The position numbers were made by a program, and so were the translations under genes. A DNA stretch of 64,000 nt from a virus: positions 1 to 64,000 of the IMG/VR virus record IMGVR_UViG_3300047409_000574. One strand, written 5' to 3'. The notes under the pieces were generated by a model. That model ran no database searches and was not told where the DNA came from. It worked only from the letters and a program-made list of their open reading frames with translations. Below are positions 40,340-48,022 of this stretch, in pieces (the first letter of the stretch is position 1; every line of letters starts with the position of its first letter).

Positions 40340-40590
40340 CAAGGGTCGGGTGTTAGCTGGGGCGAGGCAGCACGGGCCGATCCCAGTTCTCCCCTAGTGA
40401 ACGGGGGAGGTAGGCCATGCGAGCCGCCCGAGGGTGTGAGGGTAGCTCCCTCTCGTGGCCGTCCCGGCGTGTCCGTGTCCTCGTCGCCGGGGCGGCGGCC
40501 TGTAAAGCCACCGGAGTTTGCTACCCCGTGCTACACTGAGCGCATGCGGCGGGCGTCTGTGCTCACCGCTTCCGACCTGGAGGTAGAGGA
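40340..40590 (+). other. Structured non-coding leader upstream of ku
   Basis: No credible gene. Contains hairpins CTCCCC/GGGGAG (around 40389-40408) and GAGGG/CCCTC (around 40432-40454), then the 19-base GTTTGCTAC element at 40507 and TACACT at 40532. The ku ribosome site GGAGGTAGAG is at its end. A GTG-started frame through it is rejected as a shadow of ku. Confidence 0.5.
40507..40537 (+). promoter_or_regulatory. GTTTGCTAC element plus extended -10 upstream of ku
   Basis: GCCACCGGAGTTTGCTACC 40507-40525, then TGCTACACT (TACACT 40532-40537), an extended -10. The element ends six bases before the -10, so a bound protein could block or activate polymerase. The 14 bases TGCTACACTGAGCG recur at 45381-45394. 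Confidence 0.6.
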
Positions 40591-41577
40591 ATGGCGAGCA
40601 CGATCAGGACGATCAAGCTGGTCTGCGGCGGACTCGCGTTCGATGTGGCGCTGCGTGGGGCGAGCGAGAAGCGGGATGTGACGCTCGACCGGGCGGCGGC
40701 GTCGTTCGTCGGTGGCTCGGAGGACGATCCCGCTGCGCTGGTCGAGGTTGCCAAGCGCATCTGCCGGATCGACGTGGTCGATCCCGGCCCGGACGCGGAG
40801 GGTCTGACGATCGAGCGGCTCTCTCGGAAGAAGGGCAAGATCGAGCAGCAGCAGTTCTACGGTGAGCCGCTGCGCGGGGTCTGGGACGGCGACGAGTTCC
40901 ACAAGATCGAGCCGGAGGAGATCGAACTGATCGACGACATGACCCGGCTCGACACACTCACCTTTCAGGAGTTCGTGCTGGCCGCCGACGTGCCGTGGGA
41001 GCGCGCGGTCGCGAGCTACTTCCTGCTCCCGGCGAACGGCACCGTGTCGGAGCAGACCAAGATGGTCACGCTGCGCGAGGCGATGGAGCGCCGGGGGGTG
41101 GTGGCGGTCGCGAAGCTGATGCCGAAGTCGCGGCAGAAGCTCGCGGTGATCTACCCGAAGCACGGCGGGCTGATGGTCACCTGTCTCGCCTACGCCGACA
41201 CGTACGCGCAGGTGCTCGACGGTGCCGCGTCGCTCGACGGGGTGGTCGTGCCCGACAAGGCGGTTGCGCTGGCCGAGCAGTTGATCGGCCTGATGCTCAA
41301 GCCCGCGTCGGTGCTGGACGAGTACCGCGACGATCTGATCGACCTCAAGGCTGACCTGGTGGAGCGCGCGAAGCTCGGCGAGCCGCTGGTCGATCCCGAG
41401 GTGGACGTGGACGTGGACGGCGACGAGGTTGCGACGGTTCCGGCTCCGACAGCGCTGGAGGACTTGCTCCAGGCGACGCTCGATGCGCTCAAGCCGAAGG
41501 TGGCACCGAAGAAGAAATCGACGGCGAAGAAGCCGTCTGTCAAGTCTCCCTCCAGGAGAACGGCCGCCACGAAGTAA
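40591..41577 (+). CDS. ku: Phage Ku protein (DNA end-binding)
   Basis: 328 residues from ATG 40591, preceded by GGAGGTAGAGG. The Ku core order is visible: GGLAFDVALRGASEKRDV at the N-terminus, IERLSRKKGKIEQQQFYGEPLRGV, FHKIEPEEIELIDDMTR, LTFQEFVLAADVPWERAVAS, SYFLLPANGTVSEQTKM, LREAMERRGVVAVAKLM, KLAVIYPKHGGLMVTCLAY. The C-terminus is a Lys/Ala/Pro tail of the sort that contacts DNA or LigD. Actinophages Omega and Corndog encode Ku used with host LigD to circularise short cohesive ends. No LigD is seen here. Confidence 0.88.
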   Translation: MASTIRTIKLVCGGLAFDVALRGASEKRDVTLDRAAASFVGGSEDDPAALVEVAKRICRIDVVDPGPDAEGLTIERLSRKKGKIEQQQFYGEPLRGVWDGDEFHKIEPEEIELIDDMTRLDTLTFQEFVLAADVPWERAVASYFLLPANGTVSEQTKMVTLREAMERRGVVAVAKLMPKSRQKLAVIYPKHGGLMVTCLAYADTYAQVLDGAASLDGVVVPDKAVALAEQLIGLMLKPASVLDEYRDDLIDLKADLVERAKLGEPLVDPEVDVDVDGDEVATVPAPTALEDLLQATLDALKPKVAPKKKSTAKKPSVKSPSRRTAATK

Positions 41578-41594
41578 ACGGTCAGGCGGCCGTA

Positions 41595-41619
41595 GGGCGC
41601 GTTGCGGAATTGCGCGCCC
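41595..41619 (+). terminator. Hairpin after ku
   Basis: GGGCGCG 41595-41601 pairs with CGCGCCC 41613-41619, loop of 11. No U-run. Separates ku from the next promoter. Confidence 0.5.
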
Positions 41620-41657
41620 ACTACACACAGGTCAGGGGTCGTCCTAACGGGCGGCCC

Positions 41658-41686
41658 TTGTCCGTTCCGGCGCGCTTCTATACACT
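41658..41686 (+). promoter_or_regulatory. Promoter upstream of the anti-CBASS unit
   Basis: TTGTCC 41658-41663 and TACACT 41681-41686 with a 17-base spacer; the leader then has GTTTGCTTAC (a one-base-longer relative of the GTTTGCTAC element) and TTCCCGACC before GGAGGTAGAG and ATG 41727. Confidence 0.65.
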
Positions 41687-41726
41687 CGCGTTTGCTTACG
41701 TTCCCGACCGCGAAGCGGAGGTAGAG

Positions 41727-42029
41727 ATGGCAGAGGATGAAGCCCCGGCGGAGGTGCCTGTCGCGCCGACCGGCCCGCCACCCAAGACGTTCGAGGTGGT
41801 GACGACCGCGCAGACCGAGCGCCGGTTCATCGTGCAGGCGAAGGACGAGGAGCAGGCGAAGGCGCGCTGGAAGGTGCACAACAAGGACTCGGAGACGTTG
41901 CGGGAGGGGATCGTTGTCGAGGCGGATGAGCAGATCGACACGACGCCCAGGCAGATCAGAGAGGTGCACCCTTATCCGAGGCCGCAGCAGCCGAGCGCGC
42001 CGACGACTCCGCGATCCAGGAAGAAGTAG
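41727..42029 (+). CDS. Small charged protein preceding Acb2
   Basis: 100 residues from ATG 41727. Pro/Ala-rich ends surround a central segment FEVVTTAQTERRFIVQAKDEEQAKARWKV that looks like a small folded helix-strand unit. C-terminus basic (TTPRSRKK). Not recognised. Its TAG overlaps the GTG of the Acb2-like gene, so the two are translationally coupled. Confidence 0.6.
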   Translation: MAEDEAPAEVPVAPTGPPPKTFEVVTTAQTERRFIVQAKDEEQAKARWKVHNKDSETLREGIVVEADEQIDTTPRQIREVHPYPRPQQPSAPTTPRSRKK

Positions 42030-42259
42030 TGGTGGAGAACCAGCACGAGAAAATCACCGGCTACCGTGATTTGTCCCAGGAGGAGATCGACTTGATGAAC
42101 GAGATCAAGGCGCTCGGCATTCAGGTCGGCGAGTTGGTTGAGAAGCTGCGCGAGTTCGCCGGTCTCGATCAGCGCTGGGTGAGCATCGGGCAGACCAACG
42201 TGCAGTTGGGGTTTATGGGCCTGGTCAGAAGCGTGGCGCAGCCGACCACGTTCGTCTGA
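42029..42259 (+). CDS. acb2: Acb2-type anti-CBASS cyclic-nucleotide sponge
   Basis: 76 residues from GTG 42029. HEKITGYRDLSQEEIDLMNE, IKALGIQVGELVEKL, DQRWVSIGQTNVQLGFMGL and VRSVAQPTTF reproduce the conserved order of the Acb2/Tad1 helical hairpin family, including the W-x-x-I-G-x-T and G-F-M-x-L-x-R-x-V-A-Q-P motifs. Acb2 hexamers bind the cyclic di- and trinucleotides made by CBASS, so the host effector is not activated. It is probably expressed early from the 41658 promoter. Cytoplasmic. Confidence 0.88.
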   Translation: MVENQHEKITGYRDLSQEEIDLMNEIKALGIQVGELVEKLREFAGLDQRWVSIGQTNVQLGFMGLVRSVAQPTTFV

Positions 42260-42268
42260 AAGGATGCG

Positions 42269-42295
42269 CGGCGGGTGAACGCGACCTACCCGCCG
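42269..42295 (+). terminator. Hairpin between acb2 and terS
   Basis: CGGCGGGT 42269-42276 pairs with ACCCGCCG 42288-42295, loop of 11. No U-tract. Confidence 0.5.
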
Positions 42296-42318
42296 TGCAT
42301 ACAACTTTGCTTGCCGGG

Positions 42319-42332
42319 TACACTCAGGGGCC
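42319..42332 (+). promoter_or_regulatory. -10 element of terminase unit, probably leaderless
   Basis: TACACT 42319-42324 lies eight bases before GTG 42333, leaving no room for a normal leader. The same -10 hexamer occurs at 40532, 41681 and 45383. The -35 is weak. Confidence 0.5.
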
Positions 42333-42950
42333 GTGACGACGAAGGGTGAGCCGAAGCCGCCGAAGAAGCCGACCGGCGCGCGCGGTGCGGGCAAGAGCAC
42401 GCGTCCTGCGCTGCCGTCCCGGAAGAAGCCCAAGTCCACCCTGCGTCGTCCCACGCTGGCCGAGGCCATCGCGCGCAACAGGAAGGTGGTCGAGTTACGG
42501 CTGATGGAGCACAAGACCTGGCGGCAGATCGCCGAGGAAGTCGGCGTGAACGAGATGACAGCCCGGACGGGCTACCGCACCTATGTGGAGGAGATCGCCC
42601 CGCTGATCGACTCGGAGGACGCGTTCGAGAAGGCCCGCGAGTTCCTGCTCAAGCTGGAGGGCATCCAGTCGAAGTTCGCGGCGGTGGCGGCCGGGTCGAA
42701 CCACGAGATGGTGAAGATCGCGGCGCTCCGCTCTCTGGTCGATGCGATGTGGAAAGAGGTGGAGCTTCGCCAGCATCTCGGGCTGCTGCCGTCTGACCTG
42801 GCCGGGCTGGCGGACGAGACCGAGGCGCGCTGGGTGGCCCAGCAGGTAGTCGCCCTGCTCAGGAAGTACGGCGCACCGCAGAAGGCAATCACCGAGCTTC
42901 ACGAGATCATGCGGGTGCCCGAGCCGCCGCGCGCCCTGTCGGCGGTCTAG
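42333..42950 (+). CDS. terS: Terminase small subunit
   Basis: 205 residues from GTG 42333. A basic, Pro/Lys-rich first 45 residues (KKPTGARGAGKST, SRKKPKSTLRR) lead into an HTH (VELRLMEHKTWRQIAEEVGVNEMTARTGYRTYV) and a helical oligomerisation region. This organisation and the position directly before the large subunit define TerS, which binds the packaging site and feeds DNA to TerL. The stop overlaps the next GTG. Confidence 0.85.
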   Translation: MTTKGEPKPPKKPTGARGAGKSTRPALPSRKKPKSTLRRPTLAEAIARNRKVVELRLMEHKTWRQIAEEVGVNEMTARTGYRTYVEEIAPLIDSEDAFEKAREFLLKLEGIQSKFAAVAAGSNHEMVKIAALRSLVDAMWKEVELRQHLGLLPSDLAGLADETEARWVAQQVVALLRKYGAPQKAITELHEIMRVPEPPRALSAV

Positions 42951-44764
42951 TGCCGGTCAAGCGGGTGGCGGTGCTCGACCGGCCGCTCGCGTTCCAGACG
43001 CGGCGCACCGGCCCGCGTGCGGCGTTGCGGAGCGAGACCGCGCCGGTGGAAGCACCGCAGGAGGAGAAGCCGCTCTCGTTCCTGGAGTGGTCGCGGCGTA
43101 TCCCGACGGCGAAGGGCAACCTACTCGACTTCGACCGGTTCCCGTTCCAGCCGGAGATGTATCAGGTGTTCGGCGACCAGGAGGTAAAGGACGCTGATCT
43201 GATGAAAAGCGTGCAGGTCGGCGCGTCGGAGATGCTCGCACGTCTGACGCTTTACTTCCCCGACACGCTTGGTTTGACGGCGTTGTACGTGTTCCCAGCG
43301 CTCAAACAGATGTACGACTGGAGCGACACTCGGATCAACCCGCTGCGCGAGCAGAGCAGCTATCTCCAGTCGCGCACGAAGCAGTTACCTGATTGGGCGT
43401 GGAACAAAGGCTTGAAACGCGTGGGCCAAGGATTTTGTGTGTATCGAGGCTCGGAGTCGAAGAATGATCTGATCTCGGTGGACGCCGACCTGGTCGCGAT
43501 GGACGAGTACGACTCGTTGCATCCGCCGAACATCCCGGAGGCGGAGCGCCGGATCAGCGGGTCGGCGTGGGGGCTGATCCGCCGGGTCGGCATCCCATCC
43601 GATCCCGAATATGGAATCGCGAAGCGCTACGCCGCATCGGATCGTCGCTCGTGGATGGTGAAGTGCGGATGCAAGGAGGGCTGGCAGCCGCTCGTGTTCT
43701 CCCTGAACGTGGAGTGGGAGGAGGACGGTGAGGCGATCGAGAACCCGCGGGTGGTCTGCAAGCGCTGCCGCAAGCCGCTCGACGTGCTCAAGGGGAAGTG
43801 GGTGAAGGAGCACCCGGATCGCTCCCGGCCGGGCTTCCATGTGCACCGGCTGATGGTGCCGGGCGAGCGCGGGTTGCGCGCGGTGATCGAGGCTTCCAAG
43901 CTGCGCGAGCCGCACTTGGTCAAGAGCTTCTACAACAATGATCTAGGGATGCCGCACGCCGACAAGACCGGCGGGCTGGATCGTGCGGCCATCGCGGCGG
44001 CGCTGTCGGCGGCGGAGTCGTTCTACGGCGGCCCGTTGGAGCAGGTCGGCGGCTACCGGGGGCCGAACTATGTGACGGCCGGTGTGGATGTGGCGAGCGC
44101 GCGCGCGTTGAGCGTGCGGATCAGCGAGCACCTCGACCCGTTCGAGGTGGTCGGGCATCGCAAGCGCGCGCTCTTTATCGGCGAGGTGGACAGCTTCAAC
44201 GATCTGCCGATGCTGATGGATCACTACGGCGTGCACATCATGGTGATCGACCATCTGCCGGAGATGCGGCTGGCGCTCGGGATGGCGGAGCGCTATCCCG
44301 GCCGCGTGTATGTGTGTCACTACTCGTCCAATCAGTTCGAGCCGCTCGTGCTTGACACTGAGCAGCGCAAGGTGAGTGTGCAGCGCACGCCGGTGATGGA
44401 TGCGGTGATCTCGGTGATGCGGGGGCTGCGTAACTTCCTCCCGGCGGACTTGCCGGTGAAGTACGTGGAGCATATGATCGCGCCGCGCCGGGTGATCGAA
44501 CGCGACGAGTACGACCGCACGACGGTGCGCTACGAGTCGAAGGGGCCGGATGATGCGTTCCACGCAGAGGTCTACGATCTGGTCGCCACCGAAGTTCTCA
44601 AGATCAGGATGGAAGTAGAAGCTGCGACTGCTGGCCCCGAGATCACGTCGTTGGACGACCAACTCGAATGGGAGCGGAGCAACGTAAACAGTCTGGACGA
44701 GATGGGGTATCGCGCTGGCCCCGACATGTCGTATCGTCCAGGCCCGGATGGCGACGGTTACTGA
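42950..44764 (+). CDS. terL: Terminase large subunit (GpA-like)
   Basis: 604 residues from GTG 42950. The N-terminal ATPase has the lambda GpA-type deviant Walker A LMKSVQVGASE near residue 83 and Walker B DLVAMDEYD (D185, E186). A zinc ribbon follows (KCGCKEG, VCKRCRK). The nuclease starts with Asp380 in AGVDVASARA and continues to VIDHLPEMRLALG and GPDDAFHAEVYDL. The segment ALSAAESFYGGPL just before the nuclease domain is copied in the LAGLIDADG gene at 31577. The protein cuts and pumps DNA into the head through the portal. Confidence 0.92.
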   Translation: MPVKRVAVLDRPLAFQTRRTGPRAALRSETAPVEAPQEEKPLSFLEWSRRIPTAKGNLLDFDRFPFQPEMYQVFGDQEVKDADLMKSVQVGASEMLARLTLYFPDTLGLTALYVFPALKQMYDWSDTRINPLREQSSYLQSRTKQLPDWAWNKGLKRVGQGFCVYRGSESKNDLISVDADLVAMDEYDSLHPPNIPEAERRISGSAWGLIRRVGIPSDPEYGIAKRYAASDRRSWMVKCGCKEGWQPLVFSLNVEWEEDGEAIENPRVVCKRCRKPLDVLKGKWVKEHPDRSRPGFHVHRLMVPGERGLRAVIEASKLREPHLVKSFYNNDLGMPHADKTGGLDRAAIAAALSAAESFYGGPLEQVGGYRGPNYVTAGVDVASARALSVRISEHLDPFEVVGHRKRALFIGEVDSFNDLPMLMDHYGVHIMVIDHLPEMRLALGMAERYPGRVYVCHYSSNQFEPLVLDTEQRKVSVQRTPVMDAVISVMRGLRNFLPADLPVKYVEHMIAPRRVIERDEYDRTTVRYESKGPDDAFHAEVYDLVATEVLKIRMEVEAATAGPEITSLDDQLEWERSNVNSLDEMGYRAGPDMSYRPGPDGDGY

Positions 44765-45368
44765 GCGGCTCTGGTCGAAGATCGACGTGCGCGGGCCGGA
44801 TGAGTGCTGGCCGTGGACGAGGGGCAAGACGAGCGCGGGTTACGGCCAACTGCGCGTGGCGGGGAAGTTGTTGTATGCGCACCGCCTGGTGAGCGAGGAT
44901 CGAGGGGGGCCGTTGCCGTCGAACGTGGTCGTGCGCCATTCGTGCGACAACCCTCCGTGCTGCAATCCGAAGCATCTTCTGCGTGGGACGCAACGCGACA
45001 ACGTGATGGACATGTTCGAGCGCGGACGCGCGAACCACACGACGCTACGCGGGGAGAAGAGCGGGACGGCGAAGCTCACCGCCGACCAGGTCATGGCCGC
45101 TCGACACGCGTATGCGTCCGGGGCGGCGACGTTTGAGGGACTGGCGGCGGAGTACGGCGTGGTTATGGCGGCGATGTGGAACGCAGTCAACGGCATGACC
45201 TGGTCGCACCTGCCGCTGGTGAAGCGGGCGACGAAGAAGCGAGGTCGGGGGCTGTGCGAGTGCGGGTGTGGCGCTCGTGCTCCGATCGCGAAGATGACGA
45301 ACACGAAGAAGGGTCACGTGCGCGGGAGGCCAGTCAGGTTCATACGCGGCCACCATGCTCGACACTAG
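44748..45368 (+). CDS. HNH endonuclease next to terminase
   Basis: 206 residues from ATG 44748, overlapping terL by 17 bases. HNH core: CWPWTRG, GYGQLRV, LLYAHRLVSEDRGG, VVRHSCDNPPCCNPKHLLRGT, NVMDM; then an HTH (LTADQVMAARHAYASG, FEGLAAEYGV) and a C-terminal CECGCGAR knuckle. It belongs to the same group as 6035 and 23906. HNH proteins beside terminases can be needed for cos cleavage (HK97 gp74 type), so either packaging or homing is possible; the family resemblance to the scattered copies favours homing. Confidence 0.82.
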   Translation: MATVTERLWSKIDVRGPDECWPWTRGKTSAGYGQLRVAGKLLYAHRLVSEDRGGPLPSNVVVRHSCDNPPCCNPKHLLRGTQRDNVMDMFERGRANHTTLRGEKSGTAKLTADQVMAARHAYASGAATFEGLAAEYGVVMAAMWNAVNGMTWSHLPLVKRATKKRGRGLCECGCGARAPIAKMTNTKKGHVRGRPVRFIRGHHARH

Positions 45369-45388
45369 CCATCATCGTTTGCTACACT
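45359..45388 (+). promoter_or_regulatory. Promoter with GTTTGCTAC element
   Basis: TCGACA 45359-45364 and extended -10 TGCTACACT (TACACT 45383-45388), spacer 18. The -10 is built into CATCGTTTGCTAC (45373-45385), so a protein binding that element would cover the promoter. Drives the unit starting at 45432. Confidence 0.6.
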
Positions 45389-45431
45389 GAGCGGGCACGT
45401 GTGTGTAGTCGAGCGACTGGAGGTAGAGACC

Positions 45432-45860
45432 ATGTCGGAGTTGCAGGAGTGGCTGGAGGGATGCGGCTGCGTGTGTGTGCCGGTCGAGGTGACCATCGGC
45501 CGGACGACCTACGAGGGCGTGCGGTACAAGCAGACGCGCAAGGTGCTGGAGGGCTGCCGGGCCTACACCGAGGGGGAGCGCGAGTACGTGCAGGAGGCGC
45601 TCTACCTGCTGGGTGATCTGCCCGCGACGTACAGGCGCTCGCGCCGGATCGCGTTTCTGATCGACGGGGAGGAGCACGAGTGGTATCTGGCGTCGTGGGT
45701 GACGGACGCGACGGCCAAGTCGGAGCGGTACGGGATGTTCCACTTCGAGGGTCACGCGGCGTTCCAGATCATGCCGTGGAGCGTCGGCGGGAAGATCGAC
45801 GAGCACGAGGAGCGGCCCTACCGCCGGGTGGCGATCCGGGTTGCCGAGCCGGTGGCGTAG
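45432..45860 (+). CDS. Hypothetical protein
   Basis: 142 residues from ATG 45432, with GGAGGTAGAG upstream. Cys-rich N-terminus (LEGCGCVCVPVEV), then ALYLLGDLPATYRRSRRIAFLIDGEEHEWYLASWV in pieces and FHFEGHAAFQIMPW, suggesting a compact alpha/beta protein. Not recognised. First of three coupled unknown genes. Confidence 0.6.
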   Translation: MSELQEWLEGCGCVCVPVEVTIGRTTYEGVRYKQTRKVLEGCRAYTEGEREYVQEALYLLGDLPATYRRSRRIAFLIDGEEHEWYLASWVTDATAKSERYGMFHFEGHAAFQIMPWSVGGKIDEHEERPYRRVAIRVAEPVA

Positions 45861-46469
45861 ATGGTGAAGCTGCGGAAGATCAACGCGGGCAGGTACGTGA
45901 CGCTCGACGGCCGCTACGAGATCGACCAGCAGCCCTACGAGCGGGAGTGCGACTGTGTCGCCTGCCAGGTTGGGGGTATCTGCGCGCACGGTGGGACTGC
46001 AACTGACTGGTTCTGGATCATTTGGGACACTGAGACGGATGACTACGCCGACGGGACGCACCTATCGTCGTTTGACACGTTGCGCGAAGCCAAGGAGTGG
46101 CTCGCGCCGATGGTCGCGACGCTGAACGAGGGCGTCACGCCGGAGTACGAGAAGCCGCTGGTTCGCGCGGAGCGCGAGCCGGTCAAGGCGAGCGAGCATG
46201 TCGGCACCGAGGGCGGCACGCTCGCCGCGTCACTCACGGTCGAGCAGGCGATCCCGCTGGTCACGAAGTACGGCGAGGCGACGCTCTACCGCTTGACCGA
46301 TGCGGACGGCAACACGTTCAAGTGGATCACGAAGTCTGACGAGTACGGCGAGGGCGACCGGCTGACGGCGACCTGGACGATCAAGGAGCACGGCGAGTGG
46401 AAGGGCGTCAAGGAGACGGCGGTGAAGCTCCCGTCCGGCCTGGTGGTCGAGGCGGGGGTGGCGGCATGA
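45861..46469 (+). CDS. Hypothetical protein with N-terminal Cys cluster
   Basis: 202 residues, ATG directly after the previous TAG. GRYVTLDGRYEIDQQPYERE, CDCVACQVGGICAHGG and WFWIIWDTETDDYADGTHLS suggest a small sensor or binding domain with a possible zinc site; the second half (LTVEQAIPLVTKYGEATLYRL, FKWITKSDEYGEGDRLTATW) has an SSB/OB-like strand pattern. Unrecognised. Confidence 0.6.
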   Translation: MVKLRKINAGRYVTLDGRYEIDQQPYERECDCVACQVGGICAHGGTATDWFWIIWDTETDDYADGTHLSSFDTLREAKEWLAPMVATLNEGVTPEYEKPLVRAEREPVKASEHVGTEGGTLAASLTVEQAIPLVTKYGEATLYRLTDADGNTFKWITKSDEYGEGDRLTATWTIKEHGEWKGVKETAVKLPSGLVVEAGVAA

Positions 46470-46852
46470 AGATGCTGGTCTACAACGAGAAGGAGCGTGT
46501 CTGGGATGTGCCGAGCCTCCACGGCTACGCGCATCCCGTTGACAACGGCTACCACTTCCAGACTTATCTGGGCGACGGGTCGATCACCGTCGAGGGTGGT
46601 AGAGCCGACGACCTCGACCATGTGCTGGCGAAGATGGTCGAGCGCGGCATCCCCCACTCTCGCCTTGTGAAGCTCCCGAACTACGAGGGCTACCAGTACG
46701 AGCCGCTGGGCATGCGGATCGTGGACGACTATCGCGGGCCGGGTGGCGCGACGTTCAAGACGGAGTTCGAGGGGCACACGCTCAAGCTCGGGCTGCTCAA
46801 GAACTTCCGCGCCCTGCTCTATGGGTTGCACCTTGCGGGCGGATCGAAATGA
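46466..46852 (+). CDS. Hypothetical protein
   Basis: 128 residues, ATGA overlap. Strand-helix-strand composition (LVYNEKERVWDVPSLHGYAHP, TYLGDGSITVEGG, LDHVLAKMVERGIPHSRLVKL) without a known motif. Ends the unit before a hairpin. Confidence 0.6.
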   Translation: MKMLVYNEKERVWDVPSLHGYAHPVDNGYHFQTYLGDGSITVEGGRADDLDHVLAKMVERGIPHSRLVKLPNYEGYQYEPLGMRIVDDYRGPGGATFKTEFEGHTLKLGLLKNFRALLYGLHLAGGSK

Positions 46853-46854
46853 GA

Positions 46855-46887
46855 GCGGCGGCCCCGGCCCCACCCGGAAGCCGCCGC
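46855..46887 (+). terminator. Hairpin between units
   Basis: GCGGCGG 46855-46861 pairs with CCGCCGC 46881-46887. No U-run. Confidence 0.45.
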
Positions 46888-46922
46888 CTGACCACTACCA
46901 ACCAGAGAGAGAGGATCGCACA

Positions 46923-47417
46923 ATGACCGGACAGACGATAGGGCTGGCGCTCCCCACGCTTGCCGACGAGGGCGAGGTGCTCGACGCGCTGAACGCAAAG
47001 ATCGCGGAGGAGCGCGACGCGCTGGCGGCGATCGGCCGGGTGCGGCGCGAGCACGAGCGGGCGCTGGCGCGTCTGGAGGCGTCCAGGCGGGCGCTGACCG
47101 GCAAGCAGGTCAGCCGTCGCCCGGCGGTCAAGGCGGAGCGTACGGCGCTCCAGCGCGCCGGGAAGGGCAACGTGGAGAAGGTGCTGGCGTTGCTGCGCCG
47201 GGAGGGCGCGCACACGCGCGGGGAGATCACCCAGAAGCTCGGGATGAACAACGGCACGGTGACTTGGGCGATCCGGCATCTGGAGGAGCAGGGGAAGATC
47301 AAGCGGACGGGTGAGCAGCGGCGCGGCTCGGACGAGTTCCAGATGGCGCTCGTGCGCAGAGCTAAGAAGCGCGAACGTACGGCCGACGGGCTGGTGCGTG
47401 ACCTGACGCCGTCCTGA
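46923..47417 (+). CDS. Coiled-coil winged-helix DNA-binding protein
   Basis: 164 residues from ATG 46923, with GAGAGAGAGG upstream. Residues 15-65 form a coiled coil (LDALNAKIAEERDALAAIGRV); residues about 80-140 are a winged helix (KVLALLRREGAHTRGEITQKLG, MNNGTVTWAIRHLEEQGKIKR). Likely a dimeric transcription regulator, a good candidate for timing of late genes. Exact family not recognised. Confidence 0.7.
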   Translation: MTGQTIGLALPTLADEGEVLDALNAKIAEERDALAAIGRVRREHERALARLEASRRALTGKQVSRRPAVKAERTALQRAGKGNVEKVLALLRREGAHTRGEITQKLGMNNGTVTWAIRHLEEQGKIKRTGEQRRGSDEFQMALVRRAKKRERTADGLVRDLTPS

Positions 47418-47443
47418 GCGGTTCAGGCTGGAAGGATCGGGGG

Positions 47444-47455
47444 TAGGATCACCCG
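47444..47455 (+). promoter_or_regulatory. -10 element, probably leaderless start
   Basis: TAGGAT 47444-47449 followed after six bases by GTG 47456. No ribosome site lies between them. Confidence 0.45.
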
Positions 47456-47815
47456 GTGGCTATCGGTCAGATGCGTGAGGCAGGTCGCCCGACGCGGGCG
47501 ATTCGTCTCACCTTCAACCCGAAGGTGACCTGCCCCGCCGGTGACCCGGTGTACGAGAGTCCCGAGGGGTCGGGGGTGCGCTGCGCGATCGAGCGGAACA
47601 CGCTTTCGGCGTTGCGTGATCCGTCCTCGCTTCTGACGTTCTGCCTGTCGCGGTACGACTCGTGTCCGACCTGGGAGTTGGAGAAGCGGCGGGTGGCGGA
47701 TCGGATCGCTCGGGAGCTTGCCGATGATCGCTCGGATCAGATCGAGCGTCCCCCGCTTCCGGCGGCGGTCTCGCTTGGTGGCGAGACCGAGGTCACCTAC
47801 TTCGAGGGTGACTGA
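47456..47815 (+). CDS. Hypothetical protein
   Basis: 119 residues from GTG 47456, apparently leaderless. Contains TFNPKVTCPAGDPVYESPEG and SSLLTFCLSRYDSCPTWELEK with three Cys spaced C-x(n)-C-x5-C, then a helical RVADRIARELADD. Unknown, but it begins the unit that contains the portal. Confidence 0.6.
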   Translation: MAIGQMREAGRPTRAIRLTFNPKVTCPAGDPVYESPEGSGVRCAIERNTLSALRDPSSLLTFCLSRYDSCPTWELEKRRVADRIARELADDRSDQIERPPLPAAVSLGGETEVTYFEGD

Positions 47816-48022
47816 GTGGGCGGCTCGATGACGACCGTGCCGAAGAAGCGGGTGATGGTGCCCGTGCCCGGCATGTACCTGACCGACGGAGTTGTGCTGG
47901 TCGAGTGCGTGTTGAAGCAGCGCAACGGCTGGCAGGTCGCAAACGTTGTGACTGATGCGCGTGAAGTGATCTCGCTTGCTCATCTCGCGAACTGGCGGGA
48001 GGTGACTCCGAGTGCCGCGTGA
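47816..48022 (+). CDS. Small hypothetical protein before portal
   Basis: 68 residues from GTG 47816 (an in-frame ATG is at 47828). KRVMVPVPGMYLTDGVVLVEC, then NGWQVANVVTDAREVISLAHLAN, suggests a small SH3-like barrel. Overlaps the portal start by eleven bases. Confidence 0.55.
   Translation: MGGSMTTVPKKRVMVPVPGMYLTDGVVLVECVLKQRNGWQVANVVTDAREVISLAHLANWREVTPSAA

Noticed and set aside
40397-40681. GTG-started frame upstream of and into ku
   Set aside because: Crosses hairpins, the repeated element and the promoter, and overlaps the ku start out of frame.
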